From an uncultured Prochlorococcus sp. (GTDB taxonomy: Bacteria > Cyanobacteriota > Cyanobacteriia > PCC-6307 > Cyanobiaceae): DNA of 34,098 bases. The notes under the pieces are model-generated. The model had not been told where the DNA came from and searched no databases. It saw only the letters and a program-made list of their open reading frames with translations. Positions 9,957-18,650 of this stretch are shown in pieces (position 1 is the first letter of the stretch; each line of letters opens with the position of its first letter). Both the position numbers and the translations under genes were made by a program. The stretch lies in NCBI GenBank assembly GCA_902550485.1, contig CACCZQ010000003.1, positions 1 to 34,098 on the forward strand, given 5' to 3'.

Positions 9957-10382
9957 ATGGCAAAAAAAATTGTTGCAGTTATCAAGCTTGCTCTACAAGC
10001 AGGCAAAGCGAATCCTGCTCCTCCTGTAGGGCCAGCTTTAGGACAACATGGTGTCAATATCATGGCATTTTGTAAAGAATACAACGCAAGGACACAAGAT
10101 AAAGCAGGTTTTGTAATTCCAGTTGAGATTTCTGTTTTTGAAGATAGAAGCTTTACTTTTATCACAAAAACACCTCCTGCTTCAGTCCTAATAACAAAAG
10201 CAGCTGGCATTGAGAAAGGATCAGGTGAATCCGCAAAAGGCTCTGTTGGTAATATAAGTAAATCTCAATTAGAAGAAATAGCCAAAACTAAGCTTCCTGA
10301 TCTAAACTGTTCTAGTGTTGAATCAGCAATGAAAGTAATTGAGGGTACTGCTCGTAATATGGGCGTCTCTATCACTGATTGA
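9957..10382 (+). CDS. rplK: Ribosomal protein uL11
   Basis: A 141-residue protein, the standard length for L11. The N-terminal domain carries [20 protein letters not shown], whose Pro-Ala-Pro-Pro stretch is the thiostrepton-binding face, and the C-terminal RNA-binding domain ends in the signature [15 protein letters not shown]11 binds 23S rRNA helices 43/44 in the GTPase-associated centre, beside the L10-L7/L12 stalk encoded just downstream. Relevance to the RelA/SpoT gene in this window is indirect: L11 is the ribosomal sensor for RelA in enterobacteria. It is followed 66 bases later by rplA. Confidence 0.98.
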   Translation: MAKKIVAVIKLALQAGKANPAPPVGPALGQHGVNIMAFCKEYNARTQDKAGFVIPVEISVFEDRSFTFITKTPPASVLITKAAGIEKGSGESAKGSVGNISKSQLEEIAKTKLPDLNCSSVESAMKVIEGTARNMGVSITD

Positions 10383-10448
10383 GTTCAAGACAAAATTGTT
10401 CACTACTTAGGGGAGGTTAATTAATAACCGTTTGCACCCAAAATTATT

Positions 10449-11156
10449 ATGAAAAAACTATCGAAAAGAATGGCGGCTCTGTCAACAAAGATAGAAGATC
10501 GCATTTACCCTCCACTTGAAGCTCTCAGTATTATCAAGGAAAATGCTAATGCAAAATTTGATGAAACTATTGAAGCACATATACGTTTAGGTATTGATCC
10601 AAAATATACTGATCAACAATTAAGGACCACTGTTGCATTACCACATGGTACTGGCCAAAGCATCAAAATTGCAGTAATCACAAGCGGTGAGAATGTATCG
10701 AAAGCTAAGGCTGCTGGTGCAGATTTATTTGGCGAAGAAGATCTTGTGGAAAGCATCAACAAAGGAAATATGGAGTTTGATCTACTTATTGCAACTCCAG
10801 ATATGATGCCAAAGGTTGCAAAATTAGGAAGAGTTTTAGGACCTAGAGGTTTAATGCCTAACCCTAAAGCTGGAACAGTAACTAATGATATTGCTAATGC
10901 AATAAAAGAATTCAAAGCTGGAAAGCTGGAATTTAGAGCAGATAAGGCGGGTATCGTTCACGTCCGCTTCGGAAAAGCAAGTTTCACAAAAGAGGCCCTA
11001 TTGGACAACTTAAAAACCTTGCAAGAATCAATTGATAAAAATAAACCAAGTGGAGCCAAGGGAAAATATTGGAAAACTTTTTATGTAACTTCAACAATGG
11101 GGCCTTCAGTTCAAGTAGACATAAATGCTGTACAAGATTATCAACCTGAAGGTTAA
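10449..11156 (+). CDS. rplA: Ribosomal protein uL1
   Basis: A 235-residue protein with the two-domain L1 architecture. Recognisable blocks are [16 protein letters not shown] near residue 38, the central [17 protein letters not shown], the family signature [20 protein letters not shown] (about 124-143), and the C-terminal [16 protein letters not shown]1 forms the mobile stalk that helps deacylated tRNA leave the E site. In many bacteria it represses its own rplK-rplA message. A short hairpin, GGTTA/TAACC at 10415-10429 just before this gene, is too weak to call an L1 site. A promoter-like TATAAT lies 11 bases after the stop. Confidence 0.98.
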   Translation: MKKLSKRMAALSTKIEDRIYPPLEALSIIKENANAKFDETIEAHIRLGIDPKYTDQQLRTTVALPHGTGQSIKIAVITSGENVSKAKAAGADLFGEEDLVESINKGNMEFDLLIATPDMMPKVAKLGRVLGPRGLMPNPKAGTVTNDIANAIKEFKAGKLEFRADKAGIVHVRFGKASFTKEALLDNLKTLQESIDKNKPSGAKGKYWKTFYVTSTMGPSVQVDINAVQDYQPEG

Positions 11157-11166
11157 CGCTTTGTAG

Positions 11167-11172
11167 TATAAT
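11167..11172 (+). promoter_or_regulatory. Candidate -10 box for rplJ-rplL
   Basis: A perfect TATAAT sits just after rplA and would start transcription near 11179-11180, about where the structured rplJ leader begins. No good -35 hexamer is seen 16-18 bases upstream, but marine picocyanobacterial promoters often lack one. A separate promoter for the L10-L12 unit is known in other bacteria. Confidence 0.4.
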
Positions 11173-11187
11173 TTAAAGTGCAATAAT

Positions 11188-11346
11188 ACGGCCAAAGAAA
11201 GTAGGTTAATTTAGCTATTCTAAATTTTTAATTCCTACCGAGGACTCGTCTTAAATTATTTCTTTTTGGATCTAATAAAAGCGGCCTCTTTAAAAGGACT
11301 TTGCCGCATTTCCTGCTCTCCCTAAATTACGATCCAAAAAACATCA
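11188..11346 (+). ncRNA. rplJ leader RNA (probable L10-L12 autoregulatory leader)
   Basis: The 190-base gap between rplA and rplJ is structured. An arm CCAAAGAAA at 11192-11200 can pair with 11259-11269 with a two-base bulge, enclosing a hairpin with GTAGG (11201-11205) and CCTAC (11234-11238). Segment 11263-11272 is also perfectly complementary over 10 bases to 11331-11340, just before the ATG, enclosing a GCGGC/GCCGC hairpin (11281-11285 and 11303-11307). In bacteria the L10(L12) complex binds an L10 leader here to repress its own translation. Position and architecture match; folding was judged by eye. Confidence 0.65.
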
Positions 11347-11874
11347 ATGGGCCGAACACTAGAGAATAAGCAACAAATCGTTATTGAGATTAAATCTCTA
11401 TTAAACGACTCGGAAATGGCTGTAGTTCTTGACTATAAAGGTTTAACTATCAAAGAGATGTCAGATTTGCGATCTAGATTGCAAACAACTAACGGCATTT
11501 GCAAAGTTACTAAAAATTCATTAATGCGTAAAGCTATTGATGGAGATAGTAATTGGAACGATCTTGAATCTTTACTGACCGGAACAAATGCTTTTGTCTT
11601 AATCAAAGAAGATGTTGGTGGTGCTGTAAAAGCTATCCAATCTTTTCAAAAAGACACCAAAAAATCCGAAACCAAAGGAGCTTTATTTGAAGGCAGACTT
11701 CTTAGCGATTCTGAAATAAAAGAAATTGCGAGTCTTCCATCTAAAGAAGTATTGATGGCAAAAATTGCTGGCGCTCTTAATGGCGTTGCAACAAAAATTG
11801 CGATCTCTATTAATGAAGTACCTTCTGGACTTGCTAGATCACTTAAACAACATTCTGAAAAATCAGAATCCTAA
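11347..11874 (+). CDS. rplJ: Ribosomal protein uL10
   Basis: A 175-residue L10. It begins [19 protein letters not shown], followed by the conserved [19 protein letters not shown] block (about 28-46) that contacts 23S rRNA and the [12 protein letters not shown] stretch. A C-terminal helix (about 150-175) is where L7/L12 dimers dock. L10 is the base of the ribosomal stalk that recruits translation GTPases. Production is probably controlled by the structured leader directly upstream. rplL follows after 28 bases, the usual arrangement for fixed L10:L12 stoichiometry. Confidence 0.97.
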   Translation: MGRTLENKQQIVIEIKSLLNDSEMAVVLDYKGLTIKEMSDLRSRLQTTNGICKVTKNSLMRKAIDGDSNWNDLESLLTGTNAFVLIKEDVGGAVKAIQSFQKDTKKSETKGALFEGRLLSDSEIKEIASLPSKEVLMAKIAGALNGVATKIAISINEVPSGLARSLKQHSEKSES

Positions 11875-11902
11875 ATTCAAAACCTAATTAACTTTTAAGA
11901 AA

Positions 11903-12298
11903 ATGTCCGCAAAAACTGAAGAAATTCTTGAATCATTAAAATCTCTATCACTTTTAGAAGCATCTGAGCTTGTAAAGCAAATTGAAGAGGCTTTTGGTGT
12001 ATCTGCTGCAGCTTCTGCAGGTGTAGTAATGGCAGCTCCAGGAGCAGCTGGAGGTGACGCAGATGGTGGCGCTGCTGAAGAAAAAACTGAATTTGATGTA
12101 GTTCTCGAAAGCTTTGATGCAGCTGCAAAAATCAAAGTACTTAAGGTTGTAAGAAACGCAACTGGTCTAGGTCTTGGCGATGCAAAAGCACTTGTTGAAT
12201 CTGCACCAAAAACAGTAAAAGAAGGAATTGCTAAAGCAGATGCTGAATCTTTAAAGAAAGAGATTGAAGAAGCTGGAGGTAAAGTTACACTTAAGTAA
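11903..12298 (+). CDS. rplL: Ribosomal protein bL12 (L7/L12)
   Basis: A 131-residue L7/L12. The N-terminal dimerisation and L10-binding helices (about 1-32) are followed by an Ala/Gly-rich flexible hinge (about 34-55). The globular C-terminal domain starts at [25 protein letters not shown] and includes the [20 protein letters not shown] core that contacts elongation factors. Several copies attach to L10. It is the last gene of the secE-to-rplL block, and a hairpin follows it at 12314-12338. Its codon choice is GC-richer than its neighbours (many GCT/GCA Ala codons), as expected for a highly expressed gene in an AT-rich genome. Confidence 0.98.
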
Positions 12299-12313
12299 GA
12301 TAAGATTTTTTTA

Positions 12314-12338
12314 AAGCCGATAGACTTTATATCGGCTT
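12314..12338. terminator. Hairpin after rplL, possible weak terminator or processing site
   Basis: Arms AAGCCGATA (12314-12322) and TATCGGCTT (12330-12338) are perfectly complementary over 9 bases with a 7-base loop. It stands between rplL and rnhA, where the ribosomal operon might end. It lacks a following T-run (an A-rich stretch follows), so it is not a textbook intrinsic terminator and may only stabilise the 3' end of the rplL message. Confidence 0.4.
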
Positions 12339-12346
12339 CAAAAATT

Positions 12347-13066
12347 ATGAATATTGATAGTATTGCAATTGAAGCTGCAACTGATGGAGCCTGCAGTGGT
12401 AATCCAGGTCCAGGTGGTTGGGGTGGTCTAATAATTTTTGACGACAAAAGTGAATTAGAAATAGGTGGTTCGGAGCAAAATACTACTAATAATAGAATGG
12501 AACTCACTGCGGCTATAAAAACACTTGAGAAATTAAAAACCTATAAATTAAAAGAAAACTTTAAATTAAGAACTGATAGTAAATATGTCATAGAAGGGTA
12601 TACAAAATGGATTATTAATTGGAAGAGAAACGGATGGAAAACCAGCTCAGGAAAATCCGTTCAAAATCTTGATTTATGGCAAAAAATTGATCAATTAAGA
12701 ATTCATGGTCTTGTAATGGAATATGTTAAAGGCCATAGCGGCGACAAACAAAATGATAGGGTAGATAAAATCGCAACCAATTATAGCAAAGGTATATCTC
12801 TAAAAAGTAACTTAAAAGAGTCTGAATCTTCAATAGAATTTTTTAAAAAAAATGCACCTTCAGAAATTCATGAATTATTATCAAGAAATGAATTAATTCA
12901 AAAATTTGCTGACAAAAAGTACTTATTAAATTCACAAGAACTAAGTAATTTATTAGGTGAAGAAAACCACGTAAAAATAAAACAATATTTACTTTTTGAA
13001 TGGCGTAATTGGAGATTAATTCCTAAAGATAAAAAATATTGGATAATAGAAAAAAAAGAATCCTAA
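12347..13066 (+). CDS. rnhA: Ribonuclease HI with a C-terminal extension
   Basis: A 239-residue protein whose first 150 residues are a complete RNase HI domain. The carboxylates are Asp13 (ATDGACSGNPGPGGWG), Glu52 (NNRMELTAAI), Asp77 (LRTDSKYV) and Asp140, with His130 in the KGHSGDKQNDRVD loop. The basic handle region WIINWKRNGWKTSSG is present as in E. coli RNase HI. The enzyme cleaves RNA in RNA-DNA hybrids, removing Okazaki primers and R-loops. About 85 residues follow the domain; they are polar and helical, end with an FEWRNWRLIPKDKKYW stretch, and I do not recognise them. Such extensions occur in picocyanobacterial homologues. pyrD starts 6 bases downstream. Confidence 0.93.
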   Translation: MNIDSIAIEAATDGACSGNPGPGGWGGLIIFDDKSELEIGGSEQNTTNNRMELTAAIKTLEKLKTYKLKENFKLRTDSKYVIEGYTKWIINWKRNGWKTSSGKSVQNLDLWQKIDQLRIHGLVMEYVKGHSGDKQNDRVDKIATNYSKGISLKSNLKESESSIEFFKKNAPSEIHELLSRNELIQKFADKKYLLNSQELSNLLGEENHVKIKQYLLFEWRNWRLIPKDKKYWIIEKKES

Positions 13067-13072
13067 TTTTTT

Positions 13073-14242
13073 ATGAATGAACAGAAGGGAGTATTTAAAA
13101 ATCTTTATAAAAACTTGATGACCCCTATACTAAAAAATGATTCTGGAATAGATGCAGAATATTTAACTAATTTATCTCTTAGCCTTCTATCATTTAGTTC
13201 AAGAAAATATAATTGGCCTTTAGTTTCATCAATCCTAAAAAATCTAAATGAAGAATTTTCTGTAATTGATAAAAGGTTAAGTCAGAACATATGTGGAATA
13301 AATTTTTGTAATCCAATTGGTTTAGCTGCGGGTTTTGACAAAAATGGAAATGCTGCAAATATATGGAAAGATTTTGGTTTTGGATTTGCAGAGCTTGGCA
13401 CAGTAACTAAATTTGCTCAAAATGGCAATCCAAAACCAAGGTTATTTAGATTAGCTGAAGAAGAAGCAGCATTAAATAGGATGGGTTTCAATAATAATGG
13501 TGCAGAAAACTTGGTTAAAAATTTTCTTGAGCAGGGTATTGAGTTCAAAAAAAACAGAGAGAATATTTGTTTAGGGATAAATTTCGGTAAGTCTAAAATC
13601 ACAAGCTTATCTCAAGCAAAAGATGATTATCTAACTTCTATAAAATTATTAATTCCATATTGTGATTACGCAGCAATAAATGTAAGTTCTCCAAATACTG
13701 AAGGACTAAGAAAGCTCCAAGATCCAATACTTCTAAAAGAACTTCTTAGTGAAATTAAAAATTTACCTAATTGTCCACCATTATTTGTAAAAATTGCGCC
13801 AGATTTAAGCCTTAAAGATATTGAAGATATTTGCCAGTTAATAATCGAAGAAAATATCGATGGGATAATTGCTACTAACACCAGCATAGATAGATTAGGT
13901 CTTGAAAATAGGAAGATCCGGCAAACAGGATTATTACTTTCTGAAGAAAGTGGAGGATTAAGTGGAAAGCCTCTACAAAAAAAAGCAAATCAAATAATAA
14001 AACATATTCATAATATTGATAAAAAGATTATATTAATTGGCGTTGGTGGAATCGATAGTCCTGAGTCTGCTTGGGAAAGAATTTGTTCTGGAGCATCATT
14101 AATTCAACTTTATACCGGATGGATATATAAGGGGCCACAATTAGTCCCGAATATACTTGAAGGGATCTTAAAGCAACTCAATAACCATCAACTATGCAAT
14201 ATTAAAGAGGCTATTGGATCAGATTTAAAATGGGTCGAATAA
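13073..14242 (+). CDS. pyrD: Dihydroorotate dehydrogenase, class 2 (quinone-linked)
   Basis: A 389-residue class 2 DHODH, which oxidises dihydroorotate to orotate in pyrimidine synthesis and passes electrons to quinone at the membrane. Visible motifs are the class 2 N-terminal helical extension (about 1-65), NPIGLAAGFDKNG (near 82-94), ELGTVTKFAQNGNPKPR, the catalytic-loop serine in INVSSPNTEGLR (near 203-214), KIAPDLS, TNTSIDR, the GGLSGKPL FMN/phosphate region and a final IGVGGI. Serine in place of cysteine as the base supports class 2. It follows rnhA by 6 bases and precedes the CobD-like gene by 23, so the three may be co-transcribed. Confidence 0.95.
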   Translation: MNEQKGVFKNLYKNLMTPILKNDSGIDAEYLTNLSLSLLSFSSRKYNWPLVSSILKNLNEEFSVIDKRLSQNICGINFCNPIGLAAGFDKNGNAANIWKDFGFGFAELGTVTKFAQNGNPKPRLFRLAEEEAALNRMGFNNNGAENLVKNFLEQGIEFKKNRENICLGINFGKSKITSLSQAKDDYLTSIKLLIPYCDYAAINVSSPNTEGLRKLQDPILLKELLSEIKNLPNCPPLFVKIAPDLSLKDIEDICQLIIEENIDGIIATNTSIDRLGLENRKIRQTGLLLSEESGGLSGKPLQKKANQIIKHIHNIDKKIILIGVGGIDSPESAWERICSGASLIQLYTGWIYKGPQLVPNILEGILKQLNNHQLCNIKEAIGSDLKWVE

Positions 14243-14265
14243 AATAAGAAAGTGAATAAGTAATA

Positions 14266-15390
14266 ATGAATAAATCGGAAACTAATGATTACGCAACATT
14301 AGCCATGCAAATATCAAACTTAAAGCATGGAGGAAATGTATATGCAAATGCAAAAAAATTAAATTTACTACCCTCTGAAATTATTGACGCAAGTGCCTCG
14401 TTAGTACCCTTTGATCCACCTCAAATACTAATAGATTCATTAAATGCGGGAATTAAGAATATTGGATTTAGATATTATCCAGAGAGAAACTTGAATGATC
14501 TGAAAGAAATAATCGGTAAATTTCATGGGATAAATCCAGACAATATATTGCCTGGAAATGGAGCCTCTGAACTAATAACCTGGGCAGGTTATGAAGCATC
14601 CAAATTTGGAATAAGTTGTATTCCTTCTCCATCATTTGTTGATTATGAAAGATCTTTAAATTGTTGGAATAGCAATTTTATACATTGCGAATTACCAAAA
14701 AACTGGAATAATATTTTTCCACAATCATTTCCTCTACATCCAAAAGGTGATGTTATTTGGATAACAAATCCACATAACCCTACCGGCCAATTATGGAAAA
14801 AGAATTCATTGGAAGAAGTTGTGAAAAAATATAAATTAGTTATCTGTGATGAAGCTTTCTTATCGATAACACCTAATGGAGACAAAGAATCTTTAATACC
14901 ATTAACCCAAAGATTTGATAATTTATTAGTTTTGAGAAGCTTGACCAAAATCTTCAATATTCCTGGGCTTAGATTAGGTTACGTTATTGGCTCATCGAAA
15001 AAACTTAAACAATGGGAAATAAATAGAGATCCTTGGCCTTTAAATTCATTTGCTATTAAAGCCGGAATTGATCTACTAAGTAATCAAAAATTCTATGAAC
15101 AGTGGACAAAACAGATTCACAGCTGGATAAATATTGAAAAAAAGAGAGTATTTGAAAAATTATCAAAAATAGAAAACCTTAAAGTTCATAACTCTTCAAC
15201 CAACTTTTTTTTAATAGAAAGTAAAACATCCTTATCACCAAATATAAAATACTTAGAAAATAAGGGAATATTGCTTAGAGAATGCACTTCATTTAGATTT
15301 CTTGACGAAAAGTGGGCAAGAATAAGTTTGCAGAATAAAAAAAATAACACTATTTTATGTAAAGAAATTCATAATTCTTTTAAAAAATAA
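14266..15390 (+). CDS. cobD: PLP aminotransferase-fold protein, CobD-like (threonine-phosphate decarboxylase)
   Basis: A 374-residue fold-type I PLP enzyme. The N-terminal KHGGNVYANAKKL block near residues 24-36 is typical of CobD/CobC proteins, followed by SASLVPFDPP, NPHNPTG (PLP-pocket Asn) and CDEAF. The Schiff-base lysine is Lys228 in LRSLTKIFNIPGLRLGY, then NRDPWPLNSFA and LLRECTSFRF. CobD decarboxylates L-threonine O-3-phosphate to the aminopropanol arm of cobalamin; in cyanobacteria, which make pseudocobalamin, this provides the nucleotide-loop linker. A HisC-like histidinol-phosphate role is the main alternative, but another gene here fits HisC better. Its 3' end overlaps murG, on the opposite strand, by 22 bases. 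Confidence 0.82.
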   Translation: MNKSETNDYATLAMQISNLKHGGNVYANAKKLNLLPSEIIDASASLVPFDPPQILIDSLNAGIKNIGFRYYPERNLNDLKEIIGKFHGINPDNILPGNGASELITWAGYEASKFGISCIPSPSFVDYERSLNCWNSNFIHCELPKNWNNIFPQSFPLHPKGDVIWITNPHNPTGQLWKKNSLEEVVKKYKLVICDEAFLSITPNGDKESLIPLTQRFDNLLVLRSLTKIFNIPGLRLGYVIGSSKKLKQWEINRDPWPLNSFAIKAGIDLLSNQKFYEQWTKQIHSWINIEKKRVFEKLSKIENLKVHNSSTNFFLIESKTSLSPNIKYLENKGILLRECTSFRFLDEKWARISLQNKKNNTILCKEIHNSFKK

Positions 15391-16460
15391 TTCATAAATT
15401 TTTTAATCTCATTTTTAGATTTAATTTTATTATTATTTTCCATGTTCTTCTTCATGAGATCTAATATTTCATAATGATTTTTTCCCTTTTTTGATTTTGT
15501 TTTAAAAATTCTTTCTAGAGTTATTTCAAAAACTTCTTTAGAAATTTTATTCTGATTTATTAAAACTGAGCCTCCACTTTCAGCAAGAATCATTGCATTT
15601 TTCTCCTGATGATTATTTTTAGAATATGGATATGGAATTAAAATTGAAGGTTTTTCAGCCTCTATTAGTTCATTGATTGTTCCTGCTCCAGATCTCGATA
15701 TTACAAGATCACAGTTTTGAATTAAAGCTGCTACTTCATTAGTAAATTTCTTTTGAACATAATTTTTAGAATTTTTTACATGAAAAAGTTCTTGATTAGA
15801 TTCGCCAATAATATGAACTATTCGGAACTTTTTTTTCATTAAAAATTCCAGAGATTCATAAAGAATTTTATTTATAGCTTTTGCCCCTTGACTACCTCCC
15901 ATAACAATCAAGAGAGGTCCTTTTCCTTTTGGAACCCATTCCGGCAAGGGATTAGATTTATAGAATTGCTGTCTTAAAGGAGTCCCAGTGAAAATAGTTT
16001 TGCAATTTCTTAAATAAGAATTTGTTTTATTAAATCCTAAGAAAACATAGTTACACAAAAAACCAAAATATTTTGTGACCATTCCTGGAATTAAATTTGA
16101 TTCATGAATAATGACAGGTATCCTGAGAAGTTTTGAAGCAACAATAGTAGGTGCTGATATATAACCGCCAGTCGTAAAAACTAAGTTAATTTTTTTTTCT
16201 TTTAAGATCCTAATTATTTGGAAAGTTGACATTAAAATTTCTATATATTGATAAAACAAAAAAATATTTTTTCTTGGTGTCTTTATATTCAAAGTCCTCA
16301 AATTATATTTTTTGGGAATAAAATTTGCATCAAGTCTTTGACGAACACCCAACCAATGAATATTCCATTCATCTTCCACCTCTTTAGAAACTGCTAAGGC
16401 TGGGAAAATATGCCCCCCTGTCCCACTTGCTGCGACTAATAAATTATTTTTTTTCGACAT
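15369..16460 (-). CDS. murG: MurG, lipid II-forming N-acetylglucosaminyltransferase
   Basis: A 363-residue GT28 glycosyltransferase that adds GlcNAc to lipid I to make lipid II, at the inner face of the plasma membrane. The N-terminal glycine-rich GTGGH at residues 13-17, FTTGGYISAPTIVASKLL and PVIIHESNLIPGM are lipid/acceptor-side motifs. MGGSQGAKAIN and VISRSGAGTINELIEAEKPSILIPYP are the UDP-GlcNAc binding segment. The C-terminal tail is very Lys/Asn-rich. It is not in a dcw cluster here, as usual in picocyanobacteria. Its start is only 32 bases from the divergent gene at 16493, so the two promoters must interlock. Confidence 0.96.
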   Translation of the reverse strand: MSKKNNLLVAASGTGGHIFPALAVSKEVEDEWNIHWLGVRQRLDANFIPKKYNLRTLNIKTPRKNIFLFYQYIEILMSTFQIIRILKEKKINLVFTTGGYISAPTIVASKLLRIPVIIHESNLIPGMVTKYFGFLCNYVFLGFNKTNSYLRNCKTIFTGTPLRQQFYKSNPLPEWVPKGKGPLLIVMGGSQGAKAINKILYESLEFLMKKKFRIVHIIGESNQELFHVKNSKNYVQKKFTNEVAALIQNCDLVISRSGAGTINELIEAEKPSILIPYPYSKNNHQEKNAMILAESGGSVLINQNKISKEVFEITLERIFKTKSKKGKNHYEILDLMKKNMENNNKIKSKNEIKKFMNYFLKEL

Positions 16461-16492
16461 AAAAACTTAAATTAGTAGAATAAAAAGAACCA

Positions 16493-17227
16493 ATGATTAA
16501 TATGTTTAATTTAAACTTATTCAAAAATATAGGATTTCTTCTCTACTTATTTGTTTATCTTATTATTCCCTATTCAGCAATAACGCAAACTTTAAAAGTT
16601 GATTTTAAAATAAATCTAGAAAACTCTTTAAATGCAAGAGATTTAGAATTTATTAGAAAAAATTTCAGAAATGAAGAAAGCCAAAATATACCAAAACAAT
16701 TTTCAAAGATTATTAATGATTTCCCTAACAGCAAATGGAAGATCAAAAGATTAAAATCTAAAATTCATAATGAAGATATTTTGCGAATAAAAGTTTCTGG
16801 GAGAAAAATAGTTAATGGAGAAATATATATACTCGAATCTAATTTTGATTATATATTTTCAATCGTAAATGGAAAAATAGATGAAGGGATTATCAAAAAT
16901 TTATTCACAACTATAAGAAACGATAATAAAAAGGTAGATATTAGTTTTAAAATTCCTGATAGAGTTCTTACTGGTTCAAAATACGATATCGATATAATTC
17001 TAAATGAGCCACTTGAAGAAGTGATTATTGCTGGAGCTATAAAAGCTCATCAAGTTAATTCATTTTTTGAACAAGAAATATTATTGGAGCCATTGGCGTC
17101 TGGAGGGATTTTTAAAATAACAAGAGCCCCTTCAAAACCTGGGATACAAATTTGGTCAGGAATCATAGCTCACCCTGAGGGAATGATTACTTTCACAAAG
17201 AGCATTGATATTGTTGATAAGATATAG
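16493..17227 (+). CDS. Secreted or lipid-free periplasmic protein of unknown function
   Basis: A 244-residue protein with a likely Sec signal: basic/polar start, a hydrophobic core around residues 15-30 (FLLYLFVYLIIPYSA) and cleavage plausible after SAITQ. No lipobox cysteine is present, and the protein has no cysteine at all. The mature part shows two regions: about 35-145, helix then strands, somewhat like an NTF2-type fold; and about 150-244, strand-rich with PDRVLTGSKYDIDIILNEP, resembling an immunoglobulin-like sandwich. Both fold ideas are inference from pattern only. I do not recognise a named family, but length and composition look like a conserved picocyanobacterial envelope protein. 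A second in-frame ATG at 16502 is a possible start. The stop is one base from the end of pgk. Confidence 0.72.
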   Translation: MINMFNLNLFKNIGFLLYLFVYLIIPYSAITQTLKVDFKINLENSLNARDLEFIRKNFRNEESQNIPKQFSKIINDFPNSKWKIKRLKSKIHNEDILRIKVSGRKIVNGEIYILESNFDYIFSIVNGKIDEGIIKNLFTTIRNDNKKVDISFKIPDRVLTGSKYDIDIILNEPLEEVIIAGAIKAHQVNSFFEQEILLEPLASGGIFKITRAPSKPGIQIWSGIIAHPEGMITFTKSIDIVDKI

Positions 17228-17228
17228 C

Positions 17229-18437
17229 CTAAGCGTCGTTTAACGCAGCTACACCTGGTAAGGTTTTACCTTCTAAAAGTTCCAAACTTGCGCCACCTCC
17301 AGTAGATATATGAGACATTTTCTCAGCTAATCCTGCTTTCTCTACTGCTGCGACTGAATCTCCACCACCAATTATTGTACAAACTTCAGAAAAAGCACTT
17401 AAGTCCGCAAGGGTCGTAGCTATTGCATTTGTACCGTCTGCAAATTTATCAAATTCAAAAACTCCCATTGGACCATTCCATATTATTGTCTTACATTCTG
17501 CAAGAGCATTCTGAAAAACTTTAATGGAATCTGGACCAATATCGAGACCCATCCAATTCCCACTAATTGAATCAATTTGAGATATTTTACTGTTGGCGTC
17601 CGGAGAAAATTCATCAGCTAAAACAACATCAGTGGGTAATAATAATTCTACTCCTTTTGCTTTTGCTTTTGCTTCTAAATCTTTAGCAAGCTCGAGTTTA
17701 TCTTCTTCTACAAGGCTCTTTCCGACATCTAAACCTCTAGCTTTATAAAAAGTGAAAATCATACCTCCACCAATCATGATTTTGTCACACTTATCTAGTA
17801 AAGAATCAAGTACTCCTATTTTGCTACTAACCTTTGATCCTCCAACTATTGCTGCCAATGGACGCTTGGGAGAATCTATTGCGCCTTGTAAATATTTCAA
17901 TTCTTTTTCTAAAAGAAATCCAGCTACTGAGGGACTTAAATAATTAGTAACACCCTGAGTTGAAGCATGAGCTCTATGAGCAGCACCGAAAGCATCATTT
18001 ACATACATATCTGCATGTAATGCTAATTTTTTCGCAAACTCAAGGTCGTTCTTTTCCTCTTCACCAAAAAAACGAACATTTTCAAGTAGAAGAATATCTC
18101 CATTAGATAAGCTATTTGATTGCGCAACTGCTTCATCACCAATACAACTATTAGTAAGAGCAACATTTTTTCCCAACAATTCACTTAATCTTGCTGCTAC
18201 TGGAGTTAATCTCATTTTTTCATTTACCTGACCCTTTGGCCTGCCAAAATGAGCAGCTAAAATAACTTTTGCAGAATGATTAATAAGATATTCAATAGTT
18301 GGAATCGCTGCACGAATACGCGTATCGTCTGTTATTAGATCATCTTCATTTAATGGAACATTAAAATCTACTCTTACAAGAACTTTTTTTCCTTCTAAAT
18401 GTGTCTTATCAAGACTGGAAAGAGATAATTTTGACAT
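17229..18437 (-). CDS. pgk: Phosphoglycerate kinase
   Basis: A 402-residue protein of normal PGK length. It interconverts 1,3-bisphosphoglycerate plus ADP and 3-phosphoglycerate plus ATP, serving glycolysis and, in a cyanobacterium, mainly the ATP-using step of the Calvin cycle. Motifs: [13 protein letters not shown] near residues 18-30, [41 protein letters not shown] (near 199-210), [11 protein letters not shown] and the nucleotide-binding [16 protein letters not shown] near the C-terminus followed by [15 protein letters not shown]. All expected residues are present. It converges with the secreted-protein gene, leaving a single base between the two stop codons. Confidence 0.98.
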   Translation of the reverse strand: MSKLSLSSLDKTHLEGKKVLVRVDFNVPLNEDDLITDDTRIRAAIPTIEYLINHSAKVILAAHFGRPKGQVNEKMRLTPVAARLSELLGKNVALTNSCIGDEAVAQSNSLSNGDILLLENVRFFGEEEKNDLEFAKKLALHADMYVNDAFGAAHRAHASTQGVTNYLSPSVAGFLLEKELKYLQGAIDSPKRPLAAIVGGSKVSSKIGVLDSLLDKCDKIMIGGGMIFTFYKARGLDVGKSLVEEDKLELAKDLEAKAKAKGVELLLPTDVVLADEFSPDANSKISQIDSISGNWMGLDIGPDSIKVFQNALAECKTIIWNGPMGVFEFDKFADGTNAIATTLADLSAFSEVCTIIGGGDSVAAVEKAGLAEKMSHISTGGGASLELLEGKTLPGVAALNDA

Positions 18438-18650
18438 TAAACAAGCTTAATTTTTAATCTTTAGACCCTAACGTTAATTTGGGCTTATTGGGTTAAAAAG
18501 TAGTTACTGTTACCTAGGCCTTAATAAATTTTAAGAATTAACGATTATAAAAATTTTTTAGTCATTGAATTTATACTAAACTTTAGAAGTAAATACTTTT
18601 GAAACTTGTAAAAACTAAAAGGAATACAAAATTTTATTTGATTTATTGAA

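Noticed and set aside
9935..10210. Minus-strand open frame opposite rplK
   Set aside because: rplK is unmistakable on the plus strand; the reverse frame is open only because of codon bias.
10415..10429. GGTTA/TAACC hairpin before rplA as an L1 repressor site
   Set aside because: Only five pairs, mostly A-T in context, and no resemblance to the conserved L1-binding loop that I could confirm.
11884..12507. Long minus-strand open frame of 207 codons across rplL
   Set aside because: It is the antisense shadow of rplL and the start of rnhA; the Ala-rich and Ser-rich composition mirrors the rplL hinge.
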